64,000 nt of DNA from an uncultured Roseburia sp. GTDB taxonomy: Bacteria > Bacillota > Clostridia > Lachnospirales > Lachnospiraceae. Each line of letters starts with the position of its first letter. The stretch's first letter is position 1. The position numbers and the translations under genes are program-made. Positions 7,134-16,908 of this stretch are shown here, one piece after another. The notes under the pieces were generated by a model, which was given only the letters and a program-made list of their open reading frames with translations, was not told the origin of the DNA and ran no database searches. Where the stretch lies: NCBI GenBank assembly GCA_947088345.1, contig CAMUGE010000003.1, positions 1 through 64,000 of the forward strand. Direction: 5' to 3'.

Positions 7134-8831
7134 TCAGACAGGGAAACAGGAACCGCCGATAAATTCCCGTAAAATCGAATTTGGAACAATTTCGTCTGCA
7201 GGCATCGGAAGGAAATAATCAAGAAACTTTAACAGACGCTTGGCCTCCAGATATTCCGCACAGTCTTTTTCGATCGCAAACAACAGGGGCTGCGCATATA
7301 ACTTTAAAACGGCAAGCTCATAGATCAGCGCCGAATTAAACATCACGTCCGCTCCCTCCTGAAACGGAAAAATATAGCGCTCCTCGCCTCTTCGAACCGA
7401 GTCCCACATTGCAATCGTCCGCTTCGCGCAGGTCCCCCTGGTCCTCGCGTCTCGCACAATTCGACGGATCAGCCTGCCGTCCGTTGTCGGCAGGTAATTA
7501 TGTTCGTCAATATTTAACTGCGTCAGAGCGCTGATATATATTTTATACTTGCTTTCCACCGGAAGCGAATAGGATAACCTGTCGTTCAATCCGTGTATGC
7601 CCTCGATCACAAGCACATCTTCCGGGCCAAGCTGCATATATTTCCCGTTATACTCCCTGCGGCCCGTCTTAAAATTAAAAGTCGGCAGTTCCACACGCGC
7701 TCCCGCAAGAAGTTCATTCATATCGCGGTTAAACAGTTCAACATCCAACGCTTCCAGACATTCGAGATCAAGTTTGCCCTCCTCATCCCGCGGACATTTC
7801 TCCCGGTCAATATAATAATCGTCCAGCGGAACCGGATGCGGTTTAATCCCCTTTGCCGCAAGCTGTATCGAAAGTCTGTGTGAAAACGTGGTCTTACCGG
7901 ACGAGGAAGGTCCCGCAATCATAATAAACTTGCGCCCCCCCGTCTCTATAACGGATTTTGCCAGCTGTCCGATGCGCTCCTCAAACAAAGCCTCCTGCGT
8001 CAGCACAATCTGCTGCATTCTGCCCTGCGAAATGGCGTCGTTTAAAGCGCCGACCGTATCAATCTCCAGCATCCTGCCCCAGTCCCTGGAGCGTTTGAGC
8101 GCCTGGAACAATTTATTGGACGGACGAAACGGCGCGACTTCTCTCGGATTTTTATCCGGAAAGAGCAGCATAAATCCGGACTGATACGGTATGATATCAA
8201 AATAGCGCAGATAACCGCTCGACGGAACCATAAATCCGTAATAATAATCCTTATAGTGATCCATCACATAGATATTGACGCGGGAGCTGATGCGGTAACG
8301 GAATAATTTTTCCTTATCCGGCATCCCAAGCTTCTTAAACAGCTGCACCGCGTCGTCTGTGTTTAAGCTGCGTTTTTCAATCGGGTAATCCAGACCGACC
8401 AGCCGCTCCATCTCCCGTTTGATTTTTTGCGCAAGCGCGTCATCCACGGAAAGAAAGGCCGACTGCCCGTCTTTTTTCTGCGCCAGCTCGCAATAATAAC
8501 CCTGACCGATCGAGTACATTACGCGCACAATCACTGTCTCTTTTTCACTCAAAAGATTATGTACTGCTTTTTGCATCAATAACGTCATACTCCTGCGGTA
8601 TGCTTTGCGCCCGATCTGATCTGCTGTTGTAAGAAACTTGATCTCCCCGTCCGTCTTCGCTTTTTTATACAACTCACGCAGACGGTTTCCATGCAGCACA
8701 AGCACAATATCATCCGGATAATTATTCTGATATTCCCGCGCAATTGCAAGATAACTTGTACCAATCGGATATTCTTTCTCCTCCCCCTCGATAAAAAGAG
8801 TTACCGTCTCCCTTTTCTTCTCTTCCCCCAT
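7134..8831 (-). CDS. TGS-domain nucleoside (uridine-type) kinase
   Basis: The 565-residue protein has a TGS-like domain (about 8-70), a threonyl-tRNA-synthetase-like middle region, and a C-terminal phosphoribulokinase/uridine kinase domain from about 290. The kinase P-loop is GPSSSGKTTFS and the substrate loop is LDDYYID. EGIHGLND and the arginine-rich segment IRRIVRDARTRG follow. Family members phosphorylate uridine or cytidine or are annotated simply as nucleoside kinase; the substrate here is not shown. It is the last gene of the dgt-dnaG-rpoD-trmK operon, 46 bases after trmK, with an AAAGGAG site 11 bases before ATG. Confidence 0.88.
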   Translation of the reverse strand: MGEEKKRETVTLFIEGEEKEYPIGTSYLAIAREYQNNYPDDIVLVLHGNRLRELYKKAKTDGEIKFLTTADQIGRKAYRRSMTLLMQKAVHNLLSEKETVIVRVMYSIGQGYYCELAQKKDGQSAFLSVDDALAQKIKREMERLVGLDYPIEKRSLNTDDAVQLFKKLGMPDKEKLFRYRISSRVNIYVMDHYKDYYYGFMVPSSGYLRYFDIIPYQSGFMLLFPDKNPREVAPFRPSNKLFQALKRSRDWGRMLEIDTVGALNDAISQGRMQQIVLTQEALFEERIGQLAKSVIETGGRKFIMIAGPSSSGKTTFSHRLSIQLAAKGIKPHPVPLDDYYIDREKCPRDEEGKLDLECLEALDVELFNRDMNELLAGARVELPTFNFKTGRREYNGKYMQLGPEDVLVIEGIHGLNDRLSYSLPVESKYKIYISALTQLNIDEHNYLPTTDGRLIRRIVRDARTRGTCAKRTIAMWDSVRRGEERYIFPFQEGADVMFNSALIYELAVLKLYAQPLLFAIEKDCAEYLEAKRLLKFLDYFLPMPADEIVPNSILREFIGGSCFPV

Positions 8832-8877
8832 GCTGTATGATGCTCCTTTCCCACAGCTGTTTCAATTATTTTCCTGG

Positions 8878-9639
8878 TTATTTCTGCGTCGGACTCCGGT
8901 CCGTCTGTCGTTCTTTTCCACCAGTTTCCTCATAATAGTGCATCGCACATTTATTGTCATATAAAATCTGCTCGATCTGACGCTTCCTCTCTGCAATCCT
9001 CTCGCCGCTTCCCTGTCGTTTCAGACGGTCTAAGATCTCTTCATGCACCGATTTTTCTTTTTGCAGATACCGGTAGAGAACAGGGTTGCGCGAAAGAAGA
9101 AGCTGCTCCCCATACAGGTAAAACAGTTCGTTCTGGACGCTCTTAAAAGAAGGATCGTACTGAATACGCATCATCGGATAAAATTTTCCGTCCTCATAGA
9201 CCATATCCTCATTTCGAACCGCAAATCCATGACGGGATAAATATATGCGCACTTCCTTTAGTTTAGACTGCGGCTGGAGGACGATTTCTTTTGCCGCGCG
9301 AAACACACTGCGGCCATCCTCCAAAATATGCATCATGACGCCTCCGCCCATGCCAGCGATCAATATACTGTCTGCTTCTCCCACCGCCAGCGCGGCCGTG
9401 CCGTCAGAAAGACGCGTCTCTATAAAATCTGACAGACCGGCAGACGCAATATTCTCCTTTGCGCGAAGCAGCGGCCCCCTGCCGATATCCATTGCAATTG
9501 CCGACGATATCTTTTTTTTCTGATACAGATAAACGGGAACAAAGGCATGATCCGTACCGATATCCGCCAGCGTCCCGTTTTCTGACACAAGAGACGCGGC
9601 CGCCAGCAATCGTTTTGATAAGTTTATGATACCGTCCAT
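8878..9639 (-). CDS. trmK: tRNA (adenine(22)-N(1))-methyltransferase
   Basis: The 253-residue SAM-dependent enzyme makes m1A22 in tRNA-Ser and tRNA-Leu types in Firmicutes. The SAM site is visible as ADIGTDHAFVPVYL near residue 25 and the following AMDIGRGPLLRAKEN. ILIAGMGGGVM is near residue 92. The C-terminal part is charged and helical, as is normal for TrmK. It starts 6 bases after the rpoD stop, the standard order in many Firmicutes. Confidence is high for the family. Confidence 0.93.
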   Translation of the reverse strand: MDGIINLSKRLLAAASLVSENGTLADIGTDHAFVPVYLYQKKKISSAIAMDIGRGPLLRAKENIASAGLSDFIETRLSDGTAALAVGEADSILIAGMGGGVMMHILEDGRSVFRAAKEIVLQPQSKLKEVRIYLSRHGFAVRNEDMVYEDGKFYPMMRIQYDPSFKSVQNELFYLYGEQLLLSRNPVLYRYLQKEKSVHEEILDRLKRQGSGERIAERKRQIEQILYDNKCAMHYYEETGGKERQTDRSPTQK

Positions 9640-9645
9640 ACCGGT

Positions 9646-10824
9646 TTACTCAAGATAATCTTTCAGTTTACGGCTTCGGCTCGGATGACGCAGCTTTCGC
9701 AGCGCTTTCGCCTCAATCTGGCGGATTCGCTCACGCGTCACGTTAAATTCCTTGCCGACCTCCTCGAGTGTGCGCGCGCGGCCGTCCTCCAACCCAAAAC
9801 GCAGCGTCAGCACTTTCTGTTCACGTTCCGTCAGCGTTCCAAGCACTTCCTCAAGCTGCTCGCGCAAAAGTGTAAATGCGGCCGCATCGGCAGGAATGGG
9901 CACATTGTCATCCTGAATAAAATCTCCCAGGTGACTGTCCTCCTCCTCTCCGATCGGAGTTTCAAGTGAAACCGGTTCCTGTGATATTTTTAAAATCTCC
10001 CGCACACGCTCAACCGGCATTTTCATCTCCTCTGCAATCTCCTCCGGCGAAGGCTCTCTGCCCAGCTCCTGCAAAAGCTGCCTGCTGACGCGGATCAGTT
10101 TATTGATTGTCTCAACCATATGCACCGGAATACGTATTGTCCTCGCCTGGTCTGCGATCGCACGCGTAATCGCCTGTCGTATCCACCATGTCGCATATGT
10201 CGAGAATTTATAACCTTTGCGGTAATCGAACTTTTCCACTGCCTTGATCAGACCAAGATTTCCCTCCTGGATTAAATCAAGAAAAAGCATACCACGTCCG
10301 ACATAACGCTTTGCAATACTTACGACAAGACGCAGATTGGCCTCGGCAAGACGCTTTCTTGCCTCCTGATCGCCAAGCTCCATGCGCTTTGCAAGATCAA
10401 TCTCCTCCTCTGCGCTCAAAAGCGGTACTTTTCCGATCTCTTTTAGATACATACGAACCGGATCTTCAATGGAAACGCCGTCCGGTACCGTGAGGTCTAT
10501 TTTCTCAACCTCGATCTCTTCTTCGTCCTCTACCTCTAACAATATATCTTCGTCCGTATCGTCATCTGTAATTCTTAAGACATCGATATTATTCACTTCC
10601 AGAAAATCCAAAATTTTTTCAAACTGTTCCGCATTTAACTGCAAATCCGCAAAAAAATCACTGATCTCCTGATACTCGAGCATATTTTTTTTCTTTTTTG
10701 CCAGAGACAGCATCTCGCTTAAACGCTCCTTGAACTTTGCCTGGGCTGCCTCTCTGGAATGCTCGTCCCCATGCGGTTTTTTTGTATTTTCAGTTTTTTT
10801 TGCATTTTCTTCTTTCTTTGCCAT
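9646..10824 (-). CDS. rpoD: RNA polymerase sigma factor RpoD (sigma-A)
   Basis: The 392-residue primary sigma factor has a short acidic N-terminal region (many Asp/Glu at about 85-110) and region 1.2 from [11 protein letters not shown]. Region 2 follows with the -10 recognition segment [19 protein letters not shown]. Region 3 comes next, and region 4 ends with the -35 helix [20 protein letters not shown]. The promoters noted elsewhere in the window fit its consensus. It lies between dnaG and trmK in a classic macromolecular-synthesis operon. The ribosome site is GAGAGG, 10 bases before ATG. Confidence 0.98.
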   Translation of the reverse strand: MAKKEENAKKTENTKKPHGDEHSREAAQAKFKERLSEMLSLAKKKKNMLEYQEISDFFADLQLNAEQFEKILDFLEVNNIDVLRITDDDTDEDILLEVEDEEEIEVEKIDLTVPDGVSIEDPVRMYLKEIGKVPLLSAEEEIDLAKRMELGDQEARKRLAEANLRLVVSIAKRYVGRGMLFLDLIQEGNLGLIKAVEKFDYRKGYKFSTYATWWIRQAITRAIADQARTIRIPVHMVETINKLIRVSRQLLQELGREPSPEEIAEEMKMPVERVREILKISQEPVSLETPIGEEEDSHLGDFIQDDNVPIPADAAAFTLLREQLEEVLGTLTEREQKVLTLRFGLEDGRARTLEEVGKEFNVTRERIRQIEAKALRKLRHPSRSRKLKDYLE

Positions 10825-10886
10825 ATCGTTTCATCCTCTCATAGTTCGTTACTATTTTGTCCTTATTCTACGGGAAACATACAAAA

Positions 10887-12677
10887 CTAATGTAATCGTT
10901 CCAACTCCTCCAGCTGACGCTTATCCTCCACAAGCTTCATCATCCCGTCCAAATCAGAGGGCGGTATCGTTTTTGAGCGCCGCCTGATGCTGCCGCCCTT
11001 TATGCGGATTACAGTGTCCCAGAGCGCCTTTTCTTTTTCTTCCGGCGTCTTAAGCTGTTTTAAGCCGCTGTGGAACATCCCGGCAATCTCGCGCTGTTCC
11101 TCTTCCTTTGCGAACATACTGACAATCTGCGCCGGCGCAAAAGAACCGTTTCTGTCATACTGCTCATACAAAAGCTTTGCCGCTTTCTGATAAAGTTCTT
11201 CTGTAAAATCCTCCGGCGAAATATATTTCCTGACACGCAAAAACAGCCCGTCCTCCTGAATCAGCCAGGTCAGAAGTAATTTTTGCGACTGTTTGAACCC
11301 GTCTTCTTTTTTTTGTTCTGCGGCTGCTTTGCCAAACCGCGTATCTTTTGGTTTTCCCGCCGCATATAATCCGCCTTCCCGGCTCATCGCACCGCCATAG
11401 CGGTTTACCAGCTTCTTAAGATCCTCGGTCGCAATTCTGTATTTTGCCGCGACTGCCTCGATATAATTGTCCCGCTCAAGCTTCTCGGAAAAAGCGCACA
11501 GCCTCCTGGCCGTCTCATTGTAAAACTGGGTCTTTCCCTGCGGATCATCCAAATCATACTGCTGCTCTAAGATACGAATCTCAAACAAAAAACTGTTTTC
11601 CGCCTGCAAAATGCGTTCTTCGTAAGCAGCTGCGCCGAACGCGCCGATAAATTCATCCGGGTCTTTGCTCGGCTGCATATTTACTATTTTTGCGGCAATA
11701 CCCGCTTCCTGTAAAATCGGAATCGCCCGCAAAGCCGCCTTGACGCCAGCTCCATCGCTGTCATACGTCAGGCAGACCTCTTTCGTGTAGCGGGAAAGCA
11801 GTACGGCATGACCTGGCGTGAGCGCTGTCCCAAGAGAGGCGACCGCATTGTCAAACCCCGCCTGATGAAGCGCGATCACATCCATATATCCCTCACACAG
11901 CAAAAGATACGTTCTCCTCGTCTTGCGTGCAATATTTAACCCATACAGGTTCCTGCTCTTATCAAAAATCGGCGTCTCCGGTGAATTTAAGTATTTCGGC
12001 TTTGCATCACCCATGACGCGGCCGCCGAATCCAATCACTTTCCCATGGATATCCATAATTGGGAACATCGCCCGATTCCAAAATTTATCGTAACCGCCTC
12101 GTTTTTCATCGAAACTGACCAGTCCGGAATCTCTTAAGAGTTCGTCCTCATAGCCAAGTTTCCGGAGATAACTGTAGAGAGAGCCGCTGTACTGATCGGA
12201 ATACCCCAGTCCAAACCGGCGCATTGTCTCCTCCGTAAGACGCCTTCCTTTAAAATAGTCAATCGCCCGTTTCCCGCGTTCGCTGCGCAGCAGCATATAA
12301 TAATATTTTGCGGCGTCTTTCTGCACTGCCAGAAGCTTTGTCTTTCTGTCATCCATAGCTTTCTGCGCCGCCCCATACCCGCTCTTTGGCAGCGTAATGT
12401 TCGCGCGTGTGGCTAACGTTTCGACCGCTTCCGCAAACGTAAAATTTTCATATTGCATTAAAAAAGTGAACACATTTCCGCCTGCCCCGCACCCGAAACA
12501 GTAATACATCTGTTTTCCCGGGACAACGGAAAAAGACGGCGATTTCTCACTGTGGAACGGGCAAAGCCCAAAATAAGAATTTCCTTTTCTCGTAAGGCGC
12601 ACATAGCCGGAAATGATATCTATAATATCATTTCCGGCACGCACTTCCTCTACGATATCGTCCGGATAATACGGCAT
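10887..12677 (-). CDS. dnaG: DNA primase
   Basis: The 596-residue primase makes RNA primers at replication forks. It has the N-terminal zinc finger CPFHSEKSPSFSV...CFGCGAGG (about residues 40-65), the catalytic core, and the TOPRIM segment LLLCEGYMDVIALHQAG near 255. YDSDGAGVKAA comes further on. The C-terminal region should bind the DnaB helicase. It starts 15 bases after dgt with an AAAGGAG site 8 bases before ATG. Length is usual. Confidence 0.98.
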   Translation of the reverse strand: MPYYPDDIVEEVRAGNDIIDIISGYVRLTRKGNSYFGLCPFHSEKSPSFSVVPGKQMYYCFGCGAGGNVFTFLMQYENFTFAEAVETLATRANITLPKSGYGAAQKAMDDRKTKLLAVQKDAAKYYYMLLRSERGKRAIDYFKGRRLTEETMRRFGLGYSDQYSGSLYSYLRKLGYEDELLRDSGLVSFDEKRGGYDKFWNRAMFPIMDIHGKVIGFGGRVMGDAKPKYLNSPETPIFDKSRNLYGLNIARKTRRTYLLLCEGYMDVIALHQAGFDNAVASLGTALTPGHAVLLSRYTKEVCLTYDSDGAGVKAALRAIPILQEAGIAAKIVNMQPSKDPDEFIGAFGAAAYEERILQAENSFLFEIRILEQQYDLDDPQGKTQFYNETARRLCAFSEKLERDNYIEAVAAKYRIATEDLKKLVNRYGGAMSREGGLYAAGKPKDTRFGKAAAEQKKEDGFKQSQKLLLTWLIQEDGLFLRVRKYISPEDFTEELYQKAAKLLYEQYDRNGSFAPAQIVSMFAKEEEQREIAGMFHSGLKQLKTPEEKEKALWDTVIRIKGGSIRRRSKTIPPSDLDGMMKLVEDKRQLEELERLH

Positions 12678-12692
12678 CTGCTATACTCCTTT

Positions 12693-13706
12693 CTAACAGC
12701 CCGCCACCTGCCATGCATTCGGCAAAAAATACTCCTGAAAACGCGCAATGGCATACTGGTCTGTCATACCGGAAATATAATCGCTGACAATACGCTCTCT
12801 GGTTTCCCCACCGTCAAGCATCTTAAGATATTTTTCCGGTAATAATTCAATATTATCCATATAAAAGCAAAAAAGCTGTTTTATCATTGCCTGCGCCTTT
12901 CCCTCTTCCCGTTTCGCCTTTGGGTTCTGGTACACATGTTCAAACATAAACTGCCGCAGTTCAAAAAAAGAAGCTTTTACCTCATTTGACATTAAAATAT
13001 CCTCTTTCCCTCTGCTGTTCATAATGATATTATGTATCAACGTATTGATGCGCTGGCGCGTCGTATACCCCAGAGTCTCCTTGAATTTCTTGGGAATATC
13101 TTCATCCCTTAAGATCCGCGCGCGGATTGCGTCGTCAATATCATGGTTAATATACGCGATTTTATCCGCAAATCGCACGATGCGTCCCTCCAGTGTATGC
13201 GGCATCAGGCTGGTCTGATGATTTAAAATCCCATCCCTGACTTCCCAGGTCAGATTAAGCCCCTGTCCGTCATGCTCTAATTTTTCTACAATGCGCACAC
13301 TCTGCTCGTTGTGATGAAACCCCTCTCTGCACAGCTCGTCTAACACATGCTCTCCAGCATGGCCAAACGGCGTATGTCCGAGATCATGTCCAAGTGCGAT
13401 CGCCTCCACCAGATCCTCATTCAACCGCAGCGCCTTTGCAATTGTTCTCGCATTCTGGGATACCTCCAGCGTATGCGACATTCTTGTCCTGTAATGGTCG
13501 CCCTTTGGCGTCAGAAAAACCTGTGTTTTATTTCGCAGACGCCGAAATGCCTTGCTGTGCAGAATACGATCGCGGTCGCGTTGAAAGACAGGGCGTATAT
13601 CGCACTGCTCTTCTTTCCGGTCGCGCCCTTTCGACTGTGCGCTTAACGCTGCGAACGGGCTTAAATTTTCCTGTTCCATTTTTTCGATCTCTTCCCGTAT
13701 CGTCAT
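12693..13706 (-). CDS. dgt: Deoxyguanosinetriphosphate triphosphohydrolase-like HD protein
   Basis: The 337-residue HD-domain hydrolase of the dGTPase family releases triphosphate from dNTPs. The metal ligands are visible: HTLEVSQ near residue 78, then the HD pair in ALGHDLGHTPFGHAGE, and the last Asp in RFADKIAYINHDIDD. First gene of the primase operon, which is a common position in Clostridia, linking dNTP control to replication. AGGGAG is 7 bases before ATG. The exact nucleotide preference cannot be read from sequence. Confidence 0.93.
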   Translation of the reverse strand: MTIREEIEKMEQENLSPFAALSAQSKGRDRKEEQCDIRPVFQRDRDRILHSKAFRRLRNKTQVFLTPKGDHYRTRMSHTLEVSQNARTIAKALRLNEDLVEAIALGHDLGHTPFGHAGEHVLDELCREGFHHNEQSVRIVEKLEHDGQGLNLTWEVRDGILNHQTSLMPHTLEGRIVRFADKIAYINHDIDDAIRARILRDEDIPKKFKETLGYTTRQRINTLIHNIIMNSRGKEDILMSNEVKASFFELRQFMFEHVYQNPKAKREEGKAQAMIKQLFCFYMDNIELLPEKYLKMLDGGETRERIVSDYISGMTDQYAIARFQEYFLPNAWQVAGC

Positions 13707-13793
13707 CTGTTATCTCCCTGTGTAACTGCTCTCTGCAAACACTCTATACTATTAATATTCGACGAATTAAATGATTTTCCTTTTTTTCTTTAC

Positions 13794-13825
13794 AAAAAAA
13801 TGCAGCCGCTGTTTTAAGCGACCGC
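13794..13825 (-). terminator. Intrinsic terminator after the tRNA-Leu pair
   Basis: On the minus strand GCGGTCGC pairs with GCGGCTGC (two G-T wobbles) around an 8-base loop, then A and seven T residues. It lies 136 bases downstream of the second tRNA-Leu and upstream of dgt, and so closes the tRNA transcript. Nothing else convincing is seen between the tRNAs and dgt. Confidence 0.75.
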
Positions 13826-13961
13826 TGTCAATGGAAATCATCTCTGTTCCGGATCGTTCCATAATCCCGATCAGGGTGAAAAAATAAAATAGCAATATCC
13901 CACAGGATACTGCCATCTCTACAGAAACTATCATTCCCATACTATTAAAATCAGAAAGGAA

Positions 13962-14045
13962 TGCAGAAGATGGGACTTGAACCCACACGATATTGCTACC
14001 ACAGGCACCTGAAGCCTGCGCGTCTGCCAATTCCGCCACTTCTGC
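13962..14045 (-). tRNA. tRNA-Leu (anticodon CAG)
   Basis: An 84-base cloverleaf with acceptor stem GCAGAAG/CTTCTGC and discriminator A. The anticodon loop TTCAGGT is held by CAGGC/GCCTG. The variable arm is long, as in class II tRNAs, and the T-arm is GTGGGTTCAAGTCCCAT. CCA is not encoded. It decodes CUG. It is the second of two tRNA-Leu genes, 26 bases after the first. Confidence 0.93.
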
Positions 14046-14071
14046 ATATCTCAACGAAAAATTTTACTGAA

Positions 14072-14155
14072 TGCGGAAGATGGGACTTGAACCCACACGA
14101 TATTGCTATCACAAGATCCTTAGTCTTGCTCGTCTGCCAGTTCCGACACTTCCGC
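14072..14155 (-). tRNA. tRNA-Leu (anticodon AAG)
   Basis: An 84-base cloverleaf with acceptor GCGGAAG/CTTCCGC and discriminator A. The anticodon loop CTAAGGA is held by CAAGA/TCTTG, with a long variable arm and a T-arm identical to the neighbouring tRNA-Leu. CCA is not encoded. A34 would normally be edited to inosine or read CUU-family codons. Its own promoter lies just upstream at 14186-14214. Confidence 0.93.
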
Positions 14156-14185
14156 ATATCACTTATTCTTCGTGACGACTTATAA

Positions 14186-14214
14186 AATATATCAAATATT
14201 TTTTTAAATGTCAA
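14186..14214 (-). promoter_or_regulatory. Strong promoter for the tRNA-Leu pair
   Basis: On the minus strand TTGACA, a 17-base AT-rich spacer ending TGA, then TATATT. The match is near perfect and includes an extended -10 TGN. The start point would fall about 25 bases before the first tRNA. Confidence 0.85.
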
Positions 14215-14240
14215 TAGGTTTTTTAAATTTTTCCTTTTTT

Positions 14241-16904
14241 TTACAAATATTTTTTTTCAAACTCCTCGATGTGCATTGGCTTCCCGAAATAATAGCCCTG
14301 AATTAACTGAATCTTCGTCAAAAGCAGCGCATCCAGCTGTTCCTTTGTCTCGACTCCTTCCACACAGACTTTTACCTGTATGGCGTTCGCCAGCTCCGCC
14401 ACCATGCGAACAAATGCATCGGAAAACTCATCTTTTCCGATATCAATAATAAAGCAGCGGTCTATCTTAATAATATCAATCGGCATCTCCCTGATATGAT
14501 TTAGCGAGGAATAGCCTGTTCCGAAATCATCAAGCGCAACCTTAACGCCCAGGCTTTTTATCTCAGACAAAATCTGCTTCATGCGCGTCATATCATTGAC
14601 TGCAAGGCTCTCGGTCACTTCCAGATTTAAGTTTTTCGGCTCAATCCCGGTTTCCTCTATCGCCGCCCTGATCTTTTCCACAATATCTTTCTGCAGCAGC
14701 TGTACGACAGAAAGATTAACGTTCACTTTGTAATCATGCCCGGTGTCATTCCAGTATTTGCAGCGCTTACACGCCTCTTTCAGGACAAAATCACCGATCG
14801 GATTGATCAGCCCCAGATACTCGGCAAGCGGAATAAATTCGCCCGGCGATATAAATCCAAGCTCATTTGAATTCCACCGAATCAGCGCCTCGGCGCCGAT
14901 ACAGGGATTGCCTGGCTTTGTGACATCGACCACCGGCTGGTAATACACTTCAAACTCCGAAAATGCATTTTTTGTCGCATTGCGCATATTCTTTTCCAGG
15001 TCAAGGCGTTTAAACGAAGACGTCTCTTTCTTGTCGTTATAAAACTCAATATGGTTCTTCCCCGAACATTTTGCCGCATAAAGCGCAACATCAGCTTTCT
15101 TAATCAGATCCTCCACCGTACTTCCGTCGGTTGGAAAGCGTACAACGCCCATACTCATCGTACAGTAATAGTCGGTTCCTTTCAAAATCCAGGGTCTTGC
15201 AAAAAGACGCTGGATCTCCTCCAGAATCTGCTGTAACATGGCATAATTCTGATGCGGCACAATAATAATAAACTCGTCCCCGCCCATACGGTAACAGTTG
15301 TCATCCACACCCTCGATGCTTTTTAAACTGTTTGATATCGTCTTCAGCAGAACATCGCCGTACTGATGTCCAAGACCGTCGTTGATATGTTTAAAATCAT
15401 CCAGGTCAATATATAACAGCGCTCCCTCGCCGCCGTTCTGCTCCGTGATATTGATATAGTGCTCCAGATCCTGCTCACAACGCATACGATTATAAAGGCC
15501 TGTGAGGAAGTCGTTGTTTGCCTGTCTCTCAATTTTCTTCTGATACAGTTTTTTGTCGGTAATATCATAGATCGTAGACAACAGTACCTGCCGGCCGTCC
15601 ACCCAGTGAACCGTTGTCTCGTGAAAATCAAACCAGCGTTCGTCCTCCTCCGAGTAGATCTCCGAAAAATACCCCTCCACGCAATCTCCTGCGCTCTCCA
15701 GCATACGCTGCTCAAGCACGCCGGTCTTTAAACTTTTCCGAAACGAATCCTGAAACCTCTGATTTGTATACAGGATACTGCTTTTCTCCATATCCTTTAC
15801 AAAAATGCCGCATCCGACATTTTCAAGGATTGTCTCGAGCGACTCGTAAGATGTCGTAAGAGACTCTTTCGCAATACGCTTGTTTAAAATACTCTGGATA
15901 ATGCGCTTGACATCATTGACAAATTTGATATCATTGACGTCCCAGATACGCGCCCTGTTCTTTTCACTGAAACAAAGATACATCCCCGTCTCGCCGCCTG
16001 CATCAATCGGCAGATAGATCGCGGCTTTTACATGCGCTTTCTCAAAAAACTCCTCAAACCCAACCGGCATAATGGAATTGGAGGATATCATATAGGGCTG
16101 GCCGTTAAAAAACGGCAGATCCGTTCTTCGAAACTTTCGTACCTGTTCCATGGAAGAGAGTGCGTCCGGCATCAGATATTCACATACCATTTCAATCATG
16201 CCGTCCTCTTTGCTTTCACGCAAAAGTACGCCGGAAGAAATATCCATATAATCACAGACTTCTTTTAAGATATTGTTTACAATTTTTTCAAATTCGTCTT
16301 CGGATTCAAGCATTTTTACAACGCAAGTCATTGTCTCATTGCGTCGCAGCTCAAGCTCCATCTGTACCTGGGCTTTCCGGCTTTTTAAAAATGCCTCCTG
16401 TGCGATCAGCTCCTCCATCTTTACCGCAAACATCTGCTTGGAAAGCGTCTCCAAAAACTCGAGAGACTTATAAAAACGCTCGGCGGAAGTCTGCATAATA
16501 CAGGCTGGCACATCCTCTTTGCGATCTCTGCCGCCCTCCTGCTCCATCACGCCGGTTACAATCCAGATCGCGGCGATCTCGCCGCTGACACGTATCGCAA
16601 CACCGCACATTTTAATTCTGCTGCAGCCGCAATCCTCCTCAATCACATTGTCAATTGTAGAATCCATCAGCCTGCTCAACATGGAAACATGCATGTCCAT
16701 ACTGATTTTTTCATGCAGATAGCCAAGTTCCTCCCTGGAACCGTACGCTTTTGTGATAACGCCGCTCTTTTTGCTTAAACATGCAAGATAAACGTTATTT
16801 GCGTCACAAAACCGATCCTGCAGGCTTTGCATCAGTGATGCGTCTAAAAGGTTCGCCTCTTCCTTTGATTTTTTCTCTATATTTCTCCGAATTGAAAATG
16901 CCAT
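14241..16904 (-). CDS. GAF-GGDEF-EAL cyclic-di-GMP signalling protein
   Basis: The 887-residue cytoplasmic protein has an N-terminal sensory region with paired cysteines (DCGCSRIKMC, 91-100) and a coiled coil at about 160-200. A GAF-like domain (200-345) and a PAS-like domain (350-455) follow. GGDEF is at 460-625 with intact GGDEF at 541-545, and EAL at 640-887 with EALIRW at 672 and DDFGTGYSS at 792-800. Both catalytic signatures are intact, so it may make or break c-di-GMP depending on input. The inhibitory RxxD site before GGDEF is not seen. It begins 4 bases after the HEAT-methyltransferase stop, with the stop codon inside the ribosome site region, so the two are coupled. Confidence 0.92.
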   Translation of the reverse strand: MAFSIRRNIEKKSKEEANLLDASLMQSLQDRFCDANNVYLACLSKKSGVITKAYGSREELGYLHEKISMDMHVSMLSRLMDSTIDNVIEEDCGCSRIKMCGVAIRVSGEIAAIWIVTGVMEQEGGRDRKEDVPACIMQTSAERFYKSLEFLETLSKQMFAVKMEELIAQEAFLKSRKAQVQMELELRRNETMTCVVKMLESEDEFEKIVNNILKEVCDYMDISSGVLLRESKEDGMIEMVCEYLMPDALSSMEQVRKFRRTDLPFFNGQPYMISSNSIMPVGFEEFFEKAHVKAAIYLPIDAGGETGMYLCFSEKNRARIWDVNDIKFVNDVKRIIQSILNKRIAKESLTTSYESLETILENVGCGIFVKDMEKSSILYTNQRFQDSFRKSLKTGVLEQRMLESAGDCVEGYFSEIYSEEDERWFDFHETTVHWVDGRQVLLSTIYDITDKKLYQKKIERQANNDFLTGLYNRMRCEQDLEHYINITEQNGGEGALLYIDLDDFKHINDGLGHQYGDVLLKTISNSLKSIEGVDDNCYRMGGDEFIIIVPHQNYAMLQQILEEIQRLFARPWILKGTDYYCTMSMGVVRFPTDGSTVEDLIKKADVALYAAKCSGKNHIEFYNDKKETSSFKRLDLEKNMRNATKNAFSEFEVYYQPVVDVTKPGNPCIGAEALIRWNSNELGFISPGEFIPLAEYLGLINPIGDFVLKEACKRCKYWNDTGHDYKVNVNLSVVQLLQKDIVEKIRAAIEETGIEPKNLNLEVTESLAVNDMTRMKQILSEIKSLGVKVALDDFGTGYSSLNHIREMPIDIIKIDRCFIIDIGKDEFSDAFVRMVAELANAIQVKVCVEGVETKEQLDALLLTKIQLIQGYYFGKPMHIEEFEKKYL

Positions 16905-16908
16905 TTCG

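Noticed and set aside
10887-12677. Various antisense ORFs inside housekeeping genes
   Set aside because: They follow the codon pattern of the real genes on the other strand and have no ribosome sites.
13767-13940. Short hydrophobic ORF downstream of the tRNA-Leu pair
   Set aside because: It lacks a ribosome site, its frame starts inside a tRNA, and its last codons run through the terminator hairpin at 13794-13825.
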